64,000 nt of DNA, taken from positions 1 to 64,000 of the forward strand of contig DATCJY010000048.1 in the NCBI GenBank assembly GCA_036562565.1, read 5' to 3'. The notes under the pieces are model-generated. The model searched no databases and was not told where the DNA came from. It saw only the letters and a program-made list of their open reading frames with translations. Below are positions 24,886-33,350 of this stretch, in pieces. The position numbers and the translations under genes were made by a program. The stretch's first letter is position 1. Every line of letters begins with the position of its first letter. The stretch comes from DATCJY01 sp036562565. Lineage in GTDB: Bacteria > Bacteroidota > Bacteroidia > Flavobacteriales_D > Sanyastnellaceae.

Positions 24886-26517
24886 ATGATAGCTTGGATT
24901 TTACTGTTGGCGTTAATCGTTATTTACTGTATCACATTGCCCATGTTGTTGAAACGAGCAGGCGTTGGAAATGCAGTACTAGGTTATATACCGCTCGTTC
25001 AGTTTTTCCCTTTCCTCAAAATGCTGAAACGCCCATGGTGGTGGTTCTTCATTTTGCTTTGTCCGGGTATCAACCTGATGATGCTTGTGATAATAAACGT
25101 GGAGCTCGGTATCGCTTTTGGTAAGCGTTCAACCAAGGAGCAATGGTTCTTCGGAGCATTGCCTTGGGTGGCTATTTCTAAGCTAGCATTGAAGGAAAAA
25201 GAAGTGCCTTACATGGGACCACGTGACTGGACAGGCAAAAAGAAAAGCGCTATGCGCGAGTGGGGCGAGGCAATTGTGTTTGCCGTTATTGCAGCTTCCA
25301 TTATTCGCACATTCTTTTTTGAAGCATTTACCATTCCAACCCCTTCCATGGAGAAGAGCATGTTAGTGGGCGATTATTTGTTTGTGAGCAAACTCAGCTA
25401 TGGACCAAAAATTCCGCAAACTCCGGTGTCGGTTCCTTTTGTGCACAACACACTTCCGGGAAGTATGACCGATAGTTATGTCGATTGGTTCAGCTTGCCT
25501 TATTTCCGCTTACCGGGCTTTGGCAAGGTGGAGCGTTTTGACCCGGTGGTGTTCAATTTCCCACATGGTGATACCATCATCGTTGATCCTTTCTATGCAG
25601 GTCACGATTATTACTCCATCCTTCGCAATGAAGGCATGGTTATGGCCGGCAGCTATGAGAAGTATCTGGAGAATCCGGAGAAATTCAATCAATTGGCTCG
25701 CAACAATTTTGAAAAGAAAAAAGTTTGCCTTTCGTGTGGTAGAGATGCAGGCGGGCGTGCATTCCCAATCGGAGGAGTGAAAGCGCGTCCAGTAGATAAA
25801 CAAGAAAACTATGTGAAGCGCTGCATCGGGCTTCCGGGTGAAGACCTCCAAATCATCAACCACAAAACCTACATTAATGGTCAAATAATCGAAGACCCTG
25901 AAGGCATGATGCTCAGCTATGTGGTGGAGATGAAAGACCGCAAATCTTTGAATAACCTCTTCAAAGAATACAAAGTGAACATCAATGACCGTGACGTCAG
26001 AAACGGTTCTGCAACCATTTCATCTTTTACAAAAGCGGATATCGAGAAATTGAAAAAAGACCCGAATGTGATTTCTATTACTCCGCGCAATGATTCTTTG
26101 ATGGAGAATGGGATGTCCATATTCCCAAACTCTCCGATGGCTCCATTCAACACTTGGACACGTGATAACTTCGGTCCCATCCATATTCCGGCAAAAGGAG
26201 AAACCATTGAATTGACTCCTGAAAATTTGGTGAAGTACAAACGAGTGATTGTGACTTACGAGAAGAACAACCTGGAACAACGCGATGGAAAGATTTTCAT
26301 CAACGGGCAAGAAACAACGCAGTACACTTTCAAGCAGAATTATTACTGGATGATGGGAGACAACCGTCACCAAAGTGCTGACTCGCGTTACTGGGGATTT
26401 GTTCCGGAAGATCACATCGTGGGTAAACCGGTGTTCACATGGTTCTCCAAAGAAGATCCGAACTACCAGGAAACAGGAGAGATTCGTTGGAACCGCATGT
26501 TTAGAACAGTGAAATAA
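24886..26517 (+). CDS. lepB: Signal peptidase I, long Bacteroidota form with DUF5684-like N-terminus
   Basis: 543 residues, far longer than typical 200-320-residue enzymes. Residues 1-115 hold hydrophobic segments and the VGNAVLGYIPLVQFFPFLKM pattern of DUF5684. A further membrane segment precedes the catalytic region. Box B serine is Ser154 in FTIPTPSMEKSM; the general-base lysine is Lys311 in YVKRCIGLPGE; the late GDNRHQSADSRYWGFV box is near 490-500. A large insertion between Ser and Lys contains a CxxC pair (VCLSCGRDAGG, about 280-290). A second insertion of about 130 residues follows the Lys box. It removes signal peptides at the inner membrane. Confidence 0.93.
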   Translation: MIAWILLLALIVIYCITLPMLLKRAGVGNAVLGYIPLVQFFPFLKMLKRPWWWFFILLCPGINLMMLVIINVELGIAFGKRSTKEQWFFGALPWVAISKLALKEKEVPYMGPRDWTGKKKSAMREWGEAIVFAVIAASIIRTFFFEAFTIPTPSMEKSMLVGDYLFVSKLSYGPKIPQTPVSVPFVHNTLPGSMTDSYVDWFSLPYFRLPGFGKVERFDPVVFNFPHGDTIIVDPFYAGHDYYSILRNEGMVMAGSYEKYLENPEKFNQLARNNFEKKKVCLSCGRDAGGRAFPIGGVKARPVDKQENYVKRCIGLPGEDLQIINHKTYINGQIIEDPEGMMLSYVVEMKDRKSLNNLFKEYKVNINDRDVRNGSATISSFTKADIEKLKKDPNVISITPRNDSLMENGMSIFPNSPMAPFNTWTRDNFGPIHIPAKGETIELTPENLVKYKRVIVTYEKNNLEQRDGKIFINGQETTQYTFKQNYYWMMGDNRHQSADSRYWGFVPEDHIVGKPVFTWFSKEDPNYQETGEIRWNRMFRTVK

Positions 26518-27114
26518 TTGGCTGTTTTGAAATACCTGCCTGTACATTGTTTTCCTGGTGCGGCCTGGCTTTCAGCAGCCATGGAGAATGATGTGGTGTT
26601 GGATGCACATGAGTATTACGAAAAGCAAACACCGCGCAATCGCTTCATCATTTTGGGAGTGAACGGCCCACAAATCCTCACGGTGCCTGTGGAAGGCCAG
26701 AAGGGGCGAAAGGTCATGACTTGCGATATCCGCATCGCCCATCACGATTGGCGCAAAATGCATCTCACATCCATTCGCTCGGCTTATGGTCGTGCGGCTT
26801 ATTTCGAATACTACTTTGATGAATTGTCTGCGATTTTCTTGAACCGCCAGACATTTCTGCTGGACTTCAATCAGGAAGTTTTAGAATGGCTGCGCTCCAA
26901 GAAATTGCCCATTACTACAGCTATTACCTCAGCGCATATTCCTTATACCCAAAAAGAGTTTGCTACTCTACCACAACCTGCACAACCACCAAGTTATCTG
27001 CAAGTCTTTAGCGACCGTTATCCTTTTGTGAGTGGACTGTCTGCCATTGACTTAATCATGAACCTCGGTCCGCGGGTTGCTGACCATGTATTATTGTGGA
27101 AAAATGGCAAATAA
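26518..27114 (+). CDS. WbqC-family protein, TTG start directly after lepB stop
   Basis: 198 residues. The frame is the same as lepB's and begins on the codon after its TAA stop (GTG AAA TAA TTG). The first ATG is at 26581, but it would remove the conserved KYLPVHCFPGAAWLSA stretch, so TTG 26518 (or TTG 26527) is the likely start. Family signatures: EYYEKQTPRNRFIILGVNG, LTVPVEGQKGRK and DWRKMHLTSIRSAYGRA. WbqC-like proteins are associated with surface-polysaccharide loci, with no established reaction. Coupling to lepB translation is likely. Confidence 0.82.
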   Translation: MAVLKYLPVHCFPGAAWLSAAMENDVVLDAHEYYEKQTPRNRFIILGVNGPQILTVPVEGQKGRKVMTCDIRIAHHDWRKMHLTSIRSAYGRAAYFEYYFDELSAIFLNRQTFLLDFNQEVLEWLRSKKLPITTAITSAHIPYTQKEFATLPQPAQPPSYLQVFSDRYPFVSGLSAIDLIMNLGPRVADHVLLWKNGK

Positions 27115-27189
27115 ATGCTTGGGTAAGGCGTTGGCCCGTGCGAAATTTGGCGACTTGGTTTTCTGAGTACGAAATCATCTGATGTAACT

Positions 27190-28923
27190 ATGAGAAGAAA
27201 CGACCTTATTCGTTTAGTGCTTTCTATCACTGCGGTATTGCTGATTGCTTTCCTGCTGTCCAACTTTTTCTTCAAAGTGGACTTGACAGCCGAGAAAAGG
27301 CACTCGCTCACTCCCGCTACCAGAAAAATGCTGAGCGAATTGAAAGACAATATTTTCATACGTTGCTATCTACATGGTGAGTTCCCCGCAAGCTTCAAGC
27401 ATCTTGAAAAGAGTATCAAAGAACGCTTGGATGAATTCCGTGATTACAGCGATGGCAAGTTGGGGTATGAATTCATCGACCCTTATGAGAGTGGCAATAA
27501 GAAAACCATCAACGAGGTGTTTGCTGCTTTGGATGAAAAAGGCCTTCAGTTCTCCAATATTACTTTTAATCAGAACGGTGCACAAGTTTCTAAACTCATC
27601 TGGCCTGCGGCCATTGTTGAGTATAAAGGACGAGAATATCCTATTCAATTTTTGAAGACCAACATGCCTTCACCCACCGAGGCAATGATTAATAACTCCG
27701 TAAACAACCTTGAGTATGAGTTGGCCAATAGCTTGCGCAAAATCACCCGGGAGAGCAAGCCGCTTATCGGTGTGCTTACCGGGCACCGTGAGATTGATGC
27801 ACTGCACATGGCTGACTTCATCAACGGCTTGAAGGAAAACTATTATGTGCAACCGGTAAGACTGGATTCGCAAATCAATGCTTTGAGCGATAAAGTGAAG
27901 AATGCAAACCTTCGCATCAATCGATACGATGGTTTGATCATTGCCAAGCCGGACAGCGCTATCAGTGATAAAGACCGTTTCATTCTTGACCAATACATTA
28001 TGAACGGTGGTAAGGTTTTGTGGCTGTTGGATGCTTTGAAAATCAACATGGATAGCTTGCGCAAGTCCGAGATGGTGATGGCCGTGAGCAATGAGAACGG
28101 CTTGTATGAAATGCTCTTTGAGTATGGTGTGCGCCTCAATCGCTCACTCGTAATTGACTTCCAAGGAGCACCCATCATCTTGGACAATGGCCCCATGGGT
28201 AACCAACGAGCTTATACCGAGCGCACCAATTACTATTGTCCGCTCATGCTGTCTCCCAACAATCCGCACCCGATTATGAGCAACCTTGATCCGGTGAAGT
28301 TGGAGTTTGCAGGTACGCTGGATACGGTCAACCAAAATCCGGAAATCATCAAGATTCCATTGCTCTACAGTTCGGAGTTGAGCAAAGAACTCAAAGCACC
28401 GGTGCGTGTGAACCTTGAGCTTTTGAGATTTGGACAGGAATACTTCAGAACGGGTAATCAGCCCAACCGCATGATGGGCTTGATTATGGAAGGAAAATTC
28501 CCAAGTGCATTCCGTGACCATATCCCCATTCAGATTAAAAAAGATCCGGATATCGCGTTCAAGGAGAAGAGCCTTCCAACAAAAATGATTGTGATTGCCG
28601 ATGGGGATATAGCCTATAACTATGTTGACTATCGCGGTGGTACCCCCAAGCCTTATCCGCTTGGCTATGACCCACAATTCAAACGCGTAATCTATGATAA
28701 CAAAGAGTTCTTGCTCAACTGCATGAACTACCTCATGGATGATGAAGCCTTGATTAGCGTGCGTTCACGTACCATACAACTAAGGAAATTAAATACTGCA
28801 GAAATTGAGAATGACCGTCAGGGAATTCAGGTTGCGAATACCGCCTTGCCATTAATTGTCATTGCTTTACTTGGCTTGGGGCAATACTTCGTGCGGAAGC
28901 GCAAATGGGCACGACAAGTCTAG
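27190..28923 (+). CDS. gldG: Gliding-motility ABC transporter component GldG
   Basis: 577 residues. An N-terminal membrane anchor (LVLSITAVLLIAFLLSNFFF) is followed by FKVDLTAEKRHSLTPATRKML, the typical GldG opening, then a long periplasmic domain (LANSLRKITRESKPLIGVLTGHREID; GGKVLWLLDALKINMDSL; TKMIVIADGDIAYN) and a C-terminal membrane segment (LPLIVIALLGLGQYFVRKRK). GldG works with GldF and GldA in an ABC transporter needed for gliding in Flavobacterium. gldF usually precedes gldG, but here the upstream gene is wbqC, so gldF is elsewhere or absent. Confidence 0.9.
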   Translation: MRRNDLIRLVLSITAVLLIAFLLSNFFFKVDLTAEKRHSLTPATRKMLSELKDNIFIRCYLHGEFPASFKHLEKSIKERLDEFRDYSDGKLGYEFIDPYESGNKKTINEVFAALDEKGLQFSNITFNQNGAQVSKLIWPAAIVEYKGREYPIQFLKTNMPSPTEAMINNSVNNLEYELANSLRKITRESKPLIGVLTGHREIDALHMADFINGLKENYYVQPVRLDSQINALSDKVKNANLRINRYDGLIIAKPDSAISDKDRFILDQYIMNGGKVLWLLDALKINMDSLRKSEMVMAVSNENGLYEMLFEYGVRLNRSLVIDFQGAPIILDNGPMGNQRAYTERTNYYCPLMLSPNNPHPIMSNLDPVKLEFAGTLDTVNQNPEIIKIPLLYSSELSKELKAPVRVNLELLRFGQEYFRTGNQPNRMMGLIMEGKFPSAFRDHIPIQIKKDPDIAFKEKSLPTKMIVIADGDIAYNYVDYRGGTPKPYPLGYDPQFKRVIYDNKEFLLNCMNYLMDDEALISVRSRTIQLRKLNTAEIENDRQGIQVANTALPLIVIALLGLGQYFVRKRKWARQV

Positions 28924-28959
28924 TTATTCACTCTCAATTGGTTTAAAGTTAGAATTGAT

Positions 28960-30015
28960 ATGAAGAAAAATATTCTGTTGTTGATAGCTGTCATCGTGCT
29001 AGGAATCATTGCTTATGTAGTGTATCAGCGCAGTGCTCCGAGTACGCTTGCAGGTAAACCGCTTTCCAACTTTGCCATTGATGATACCTCAACTGTAACG
29101 AAAATAATTATTACTGACCACTTCGGTAGGGTGGCCAAAGTGGAGCGCATTCCCGGCAATAAGCTGTGGCGTCTCAATGATAAATACTACGCTCGTGAAG
29201 ATGCTGTGGAAACGTTGCTCAAAACATTCAAGCGCATTCGCGTGCGTGGAAACGTGAGCATTGGAGCACGTGACAATATGATGAAGCTCTTGGCTACATC
29301 AGGCAAGCGCTGCGAGATTTTCACCGGAGGTAATAAACCTGCAAAAATTTATTATGTAGGAGTGGCTACACCGGACCACACCGGAACCATCATGTTGCTT
29401 GAAATTCCCGGCATTGGTAGAAGTGAAGAACCTTATGTAACACACATGGATGGTTTCACAGGTTTCTTGTCCACACGCTTTTTTGCTGATGAAAATGAAT
29501 GGCGTTATACAGGGGTTTACGATTATCCGACCTTGGATTTTAATTCCGTGAAAGTACTTCATCACAACGAGCCGCATGAGTCATTTGAGGTAAAATACCA
29601 TGGTGGCAATGACATTGAGGTATATGGTGATTACAATCCCCAAACCGAAACATTCAACAAACGCATTGAACAATTTGATACGTTGTCTATCAAGGATTTC
29701 TTGATGGGCTTCAAAAAACTACACGTTGAATCTTATAATACAGGACTCAAGCAAGAGGCGTTGGATTCCTTAAGTTTAGTACATCCAACCTATTCCCTCA
29801 TCTTAACAGATAATAAAGGCGAAGTGAAAAAGACGGATTTGTATTTGCGCAAGTCCAACAAAGAAGAGATAGACGATGATGGAAATCCGACTCCATGGGA
29901 CCAGGCGCGCTATTGGGCTCGTACTCCTGATGGAGAGTTTGCTTCTGCACAAACATTCAATTTCAGGGTTTTGGTGTGGCCATTGAGTGCTTACTTACCA
30001 CAGAAAAGACAATAG
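28960..30015 (+). CDS. DUF4340 protein
   Basis: 351 residues. A single N-terminal anchor (NILLLIAVIVLGIIAYVVY) leads into a mainly beta-strand extracytoplasmic part with WRLNDKYYAREDAVETLLKT and GTIMLLEIPGIGRSEEPYVT. This matches the DUF4340 pattern. In many bacteria these genes sit directly after gldG-like genes, as here (36 bases apart), so it is probably an accessory of the same transporter. Function is otherwise unknown. Confidence 0.82.
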   Translation: MKKNILLLIAVIVLGIIAYVVYQRSAPSTLAGKPLSNFAIDDTSTVTKIIITDHFGRVAKVERIPGNKLWRLNDKYYAREDAVETLLKTFKRIRVRGNVSIGARDNMMKLLATSGKRCEIFTGGNKPAKIYYVGVATPDHTGTIMLLEIPGIGRSEEPYVTHMDGFTGFLSTRFFADENEWRYTGVYDYPTLDFNSVKVLHHNEPHESFEVKYHGGNDIEVYGDYNPQTETFNKRIEQFDTLSIKDFLMGFKKLHVESYNTGLKQEALDSLSLVHPTYSLILTDNKGEVKKTDLYLRKSNKEEIDDDGNPTPWDQARYWARTPDGEFASAQTFNFRVLVWPLSAYLPQKRQ

Positions 30016-30042
30016 TCCTTATTTTTGGACAAAATATTTACA

Positions 30043-30525
30043 ATGCAAATTACAAAGGATAAAGTCGTTGCGATTCACTACACGTTGCGCAACAATGCCG
30101 GAATCGTAATCGACACAAGCGAAGGTAAAGACCCGCTCTACTACCTTCATGGAAATGGAAACCTCATACCGGGTATGGAAGAAGGTCTGGAGGGTAAATC
30201 GAAAGGAGACAAATTCGAACTGAAAATCAGCCCTGAAAAAGGTTATGGACATCGCAACTTGGATGCAATTCAACAAGTTCCGCTTGCTGCATTCAACGGT
30301 GCAGAGGTACGAGTTGGTATGCAATTCCAAGCCTCTGGCGACCAAGGATATCCAATTATCGTAACCGTTACTGCGGTTGAAGGCGATACAGTTACCGTTG
30401 ATGCCAACCATCCATTGGCAGGTGAAGAATTGAACTTCAACGTGGAGGTTATGGAAGTGCGTGAAGCAACCAGCGATGAACTTGCTCATGGCCACGTACA
30501 TGGTCCAGGCGGCCACCATCACTAA
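30043..30525 (+). CDS. slyD: FKBP-type peptidyl-prolyl isomerase, SlyD-like
   Basis: 160 residues from ATG 30043; a TTG 18 bases upstream (30025) is less likely. The FKBP core reads VVAIHYTLRNNAG, PLYYLHGNGNLIPGMEEGLEG and FELKISPEKGYG, with the insert-in-flap domain following, as in SlyD. The tail is His-rich (HGHVHGPGGHHH), consistent with nickel or other metal binding. It acts as a cytosolic folding helper and possibly a metal carrier. It is followed by a strong terminator. Confidence 0.9.
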   Translation: MQITKDKVVAIHYTLRNNAGIVIDTSEGKDPLYYLHGNGNLIPGMEEGLEGKSKGDKFELKISPEKGYGHRNLDAIQQVPLAAFNGAEVRVGMQFQASGDQGYPIIVTVTAVEGDTVTVDANHPLAGEELNFNVEVMEVREATSDELAHGHVHGPGGHHH

Positions 30526-30555
30526 GAGAAAGATGAATTAAAATGTCCGATAATT

Positions 30556-30583
30556 AAAAAAGCCCCGAATTCGGGGCTTTTTT
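30556..30583. terminator. Bidirectional rho-independent terminator
   Basis: Perfect palindrome AAAAAAGCCCCGAA / TTCGGGGCTTTTTT at 30556-30569 and 30570-30583, with a minimal AATT loop, followed by a T-rich stretch. It separates slyD from the convergent mscL. Confidence 0.92.
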
Positions 30584-30602
30584 TCTTTTTCTATGGCAAT
30601 TC

Positions 30603-30980
30603 TTATTGTTTTTTCAAAGCATCGCGGATTTCCATCAACAATTTTTCTTGAGTTGATGGCTCAGCAGGAGCAGGAGGTGCCGCTTCTTCTTTCTTCTTCA
30701 TTTTGTTGATACCCTTAACGATAAGGAATAGAACCAACGCAATGATGAGGAAATTAATCACTGCGGAAATAAACATTCCGTATTTAACCGTGCCGAACAA
30801 GGTCAAATCTTCAAGGTTTTGAAGTTGAGCTGCATCCAATGCCGGCTTCAACAACAACGGTGTGATGACATCATCAATCAATGAGCTTACGATTTTACCA
30901 AATGCTCCCCCGATTACAACCCCGATAGCAAGGTCGATGACGTTGCCACGCATGGCGAACTCTTTAAATTCCTTCAACAT
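30603..30980 (-). CDS. mscL: Large-conductance mechanosensitive channel
   Basis: 125 residues. N-terminal amphipathic helix MLKEFKEFAMRGNVIDLAIG and first pore helix VVIGGAFGKIVSSLIDDVI are nearly canonical. A second membrane helix (ISAVINFLIIALVLFLIVKG) and a charged C-terminal bundle (LLMEIRDALKKQ) complete the fold. It forms a homopentamer that opens under hypo-osmotic shock. It is a single gene ending at the shared terminator. Confidence 0.96.
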   Translation of the reverse strand: MLKEFKEFAMRGNVIDLAIGVVIGGAFGKIVSSLIDDVITPLLLKPALDAAQLQNLEDLTLFGTVKYGMFISAVINFLIIALVLFLIVKGINKMKKKEEAAPPAPAEPSTQEKLLMEIRDALKKQ

Positions 30981-31260
30981 ATTTCTTAATTTTTTGGTTT
31001 GTTATGCTCGCGCGAAGTGAATGCGCGATTTATGGGCAAATAAAATGAAAGCCCGTTGCACGGACAAGTTTTTTTAAGGCCTTGGTAAATAGCCATACCG
31101 AATGGATAGAAAAGCGCTGGCGGAATGCTTTGAAAAAAAAACAATCGAAATCAGATGTGTATTTTGTTGACACCACCTTGTAGATGATTGATAAAAGCTG
31201 CCCTCAACCCACCATGCACGCACCAATACTTTTAGCCCACAAATCAAATTAATTGAGAGA
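30981..31260. other. Gene-free stretch upstream of mscL
   Basis: 280 bases between the divergent mscL and the gene at 31261. I see no supported gene, no clear TANNTTTG box and no strong hairpin here. Confidence 0.5.
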
Positions 31261-31806
31261 ATGACTTTCGGAATCGGAGCTCGCATTTCGCATCCTACCT
31301 ATGGGGAAGGAGTGGTTTATGGCAGCACAGAACATACCTATAAAATCTTTTTCAAGGAATTGGGCGAAAAGGAATTGGGTAAAGCTTATGACGGATTTAA
31401 GCTCTTGGAAGCTGCACCTGAACAAGTTTCAACCGTTGAGTTGGAAGATGTAGTGGATGCGGTGAAAAATGTCTTCGATATGTATTACGAAGTGACGGAA
31501 ATCGTTGAGCTCGGTGATAAATGGGAAGGAGGAACGATGCTCCTGCAGCCGGCTGACAAATCATTGAAGCCGAAGGAAGTTCCGATTGAGACATTCTTTC
31601 ACAAAATTGTGATGTTGCGCGATCGCCTTCGCGTGATGGAGCAAAAAATCAATGCACATCCTAAACTCAGCGATTCAGAGAAAGTGGAGATGCAGCAATA
31701 CATCACCCGCATCTATGGTTCACTTACCACTTTTAATGTGTTGTTTAAGAGTAAGAAGGATTGGTTTGTAGGGGAGTCCTCCAAAGCAGCTTCCAGCGAG
31801 GACTGA
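31261..31806 (+). CDS. Conserved-looking protein with a Tudor/CarD-like N-terminus, function unknown
   Basis: 181 residues, no named family recognised. The first 45 residues (GIGARISHPTYGEGVVYG, then YKIFFKELGEKELGK) resemble small SH3/Tudor-like barrels seen in CarD-type proteins and in the C-terminal tail of UvrD/PcrA helicases. The remainder is mostly helical, with an acidic middle (VELEDVVDAVKNVFDMYYE) and a helical hairpin (VMLRDRLRVMEQKINAHPKL, then YITRIYGSLTTFNVLFKSKK). It is cytosolic, has no signal peptide, and carries its own terminator. Confidence 0.6.
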   Translation: MTFGIGARISHPTYGEGVVYGSTEHTYKIFFKELGEKELGKAYDGFKLLEAAPEQVSTVELEDVVDAVKNVFDMYYEVTEIVELGDKWEGGTMLLQPADKSLKPKEVPIETFFHKIVMLRDRLRVMEQKINAHPKLSDSEKVEMQQYITRIYGSLTTFNVLFKSKKDWFVGESSKAASSED

Positions 31807-31864
31807 GGATGAGACAACCCTCACCAGAGGATAGAAGTAGTAAATCGTTTCAAATGTGAGAATG

Positions 31865-31898
31865 ACGGTCGACCTTTAATGGCGGCCGTTTTCTCTTT
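31865..31898 (+). terminator. Rho-independent terminator
   Basis: Arms 31865-31874 and 31881-31889 pair with one bulged A and one G-U pair around a TTTAAT loop, followed by TTTTCTCTTT. Confidence 0.7.
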
Positions 31899-31938
31899 CA
31901 TGGCGGTAAAGAAGACCAATTTATCCCCACACAATCAG

Positions 31939-31946
31939 TAAATTTG
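31939..31946 (+). promoter_or_regulatory. Putative -7 box of the purB promoter
   Basis: TAAATTTG followed by C, 30 bases upstream of the purB ATG. No clear TTG lies at the expected -33 position, so support is partial. Confidence 0.4.
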
Positions 31947-31976
31947 CCGGCTTTAAAAACGATTTAGTCAACTAGC

Positions 31977-33341
31977 ATGGAATTAACTCCATTAAACGCC
32001 ATCTCGCCCGTTGATGGCAGATACAGAAAGCAAACTGAAATTCTCAGTGGCTATTTTTCCGAGTATGCACTTATCCGCTATCGCCTTTGGGTAGAGGTTG
32101 AATATTTTATCGCATTGTGCGAGCTGCCATTGCCTCAGCTAAAAGGAGCAAAATCAGAGCTCTTTGATGAATTGAGAAAAATCTATTGGGAACTTACAGA
32201 AGAAGGCGCTCAACGCATCAAAGAATTGGAGAAAACAACCAATCACGATGTGAAGGCGGTGGAGTATTATATCAAAGAAAAATTTGATGAACTTGGATTG
32301 ACTGAATTCAAAGAGTTCATTCACTTCGGGTTGACATCCCAAGACATCAATAACACCGCCATTCCGGCATCATTCCGAGATGCCATTGAGGAAGTGTTCA
32401 TTCCGCAAGTGGATAAAATTGTAGCCACTCTGAGCAGTTATGCTGCTGAGTGGCGCCATGTTTCCATGTTGGCTAAAACGCATGGACAACCGGCTTCACC
32501 CACGAAGTTGGGCAAAGAAATTTATGTGTTTGTTGAGCGCTTGTCGGCACAGCTTGGACAATTGGAAACCATTCCATACAGCGCAAAATTTGGTGGAGCT
32601 ACAGGCAATTTCAATGCACACCACATTGCTTATCCGAATATTGATTGGGTACAATTTGCAAATCAATTCTTGGATGAGAAACTTGCATTGTCACGTTCGC
32701 AGTTCACTACTCAAATTGAGCACTACGACAACTTGGCGGCAGCTTTCGATGCGATGAAACGCATCAACACTATCTTGATTGACTTGTGCCGTGATATCTG
32801 GACATATATCTCCATGAACTACTTCCGCCAAAAAGTGAAAGAAGGAGAAGTAGGCTCTTCTGCCATGCCGCACAAAGTGAATCCAATTGACTTTGAAAAT
32901 GCAGAAGGCAACTTAGGAATTGCGAATGCATTGTTGGAACATCTTGCGGCAAAATTGCCTATCAGCCGCTTGCAGCGCGACCTTACCGATAGCACTGTGT
33001 TGCGAAACATTGGTGTTCCGATGAGTCACATGATGATTGCTCTTAATTCCATTGAAAAGGGATTGGGTAAATTGTTGCTCAATGAAGCTGCACTCACTGC
33101 TGACCTAGAGCAAAACTGGGCAGTAGTAGCTGAGGCCATCCAAACCATTTTGAGGAGAGAGAATTACCCAAGTCCTTATGAAGCGCTAAAAGCATTGACT
33201 CGCGGTAAATCAGAGATTACGAAAGATGATATTCATGGCTTCATCCAAACGTTGAATGTAAATGATGAAGTGAAAAAGGAACTCTTGCAAATTACCCCGT
33301 TGAACTATACCGGTATTGATTTGCTCGCATCCGAATTTTAA
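31977..33341 (+). CDS. purB: Adenylosuccinate lyase
   Basis: 454 residues. It splits adenylosuccinate and SAICAR in purine synthesis. Family marks: NAISPVDGRYRKQTEIL at the N-terminus, TNHDVKAVEYYIKEK, the catalytic-histidine segment KTHGQPASPTKLGKE and the flexible signature loop GSSAMPHKVNPIDFENAEGN carrying the catalytic serine. This is the E. coli-like form of about 455 residues. The ABC exporter gene begins nine bases after its stop. Confidence 0.96.
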   Translation: MELTPLNAISPVDGRYRKQTEILSGYFSEYALIRYRLWVEVEYFIALCELPLPQLKGAKSELFDELRKIYWELTEEGAQRIKELEKTTNHDVKAVEYYIKEKFDELGLTEFKEFIHFGLTSQDINNTAIPASFRDAIEEVFIPQVDKIVATLSSYAAEWRHVSMLAKTHGQPASPTKLGKEIYVFVERLSAQLGQLETIPYSAKFGGATGNFNAHHIAYPNIDWVQFANQFLDEKLALSRSQFTTQIEHYDNLAAAFDAMKRINTILIDLCRDIWTYISMNYFRQKVKEGEVGSSAMPHKVNPIDFENAEGNLGIANALLEHLAAKLPISRLQRDLTDSTVLRNIGVPMSHMMIALNSIEKGLGKLLLNEAALTADLEQNWAVVAEAIQTILRRENYPSPYEALKALTRGKSEITKDDIHGFIQTLNVNDEVKKELLQITPLNYTGIDLLASEF

Positions 33342-33350
33342 TAGGGATTG

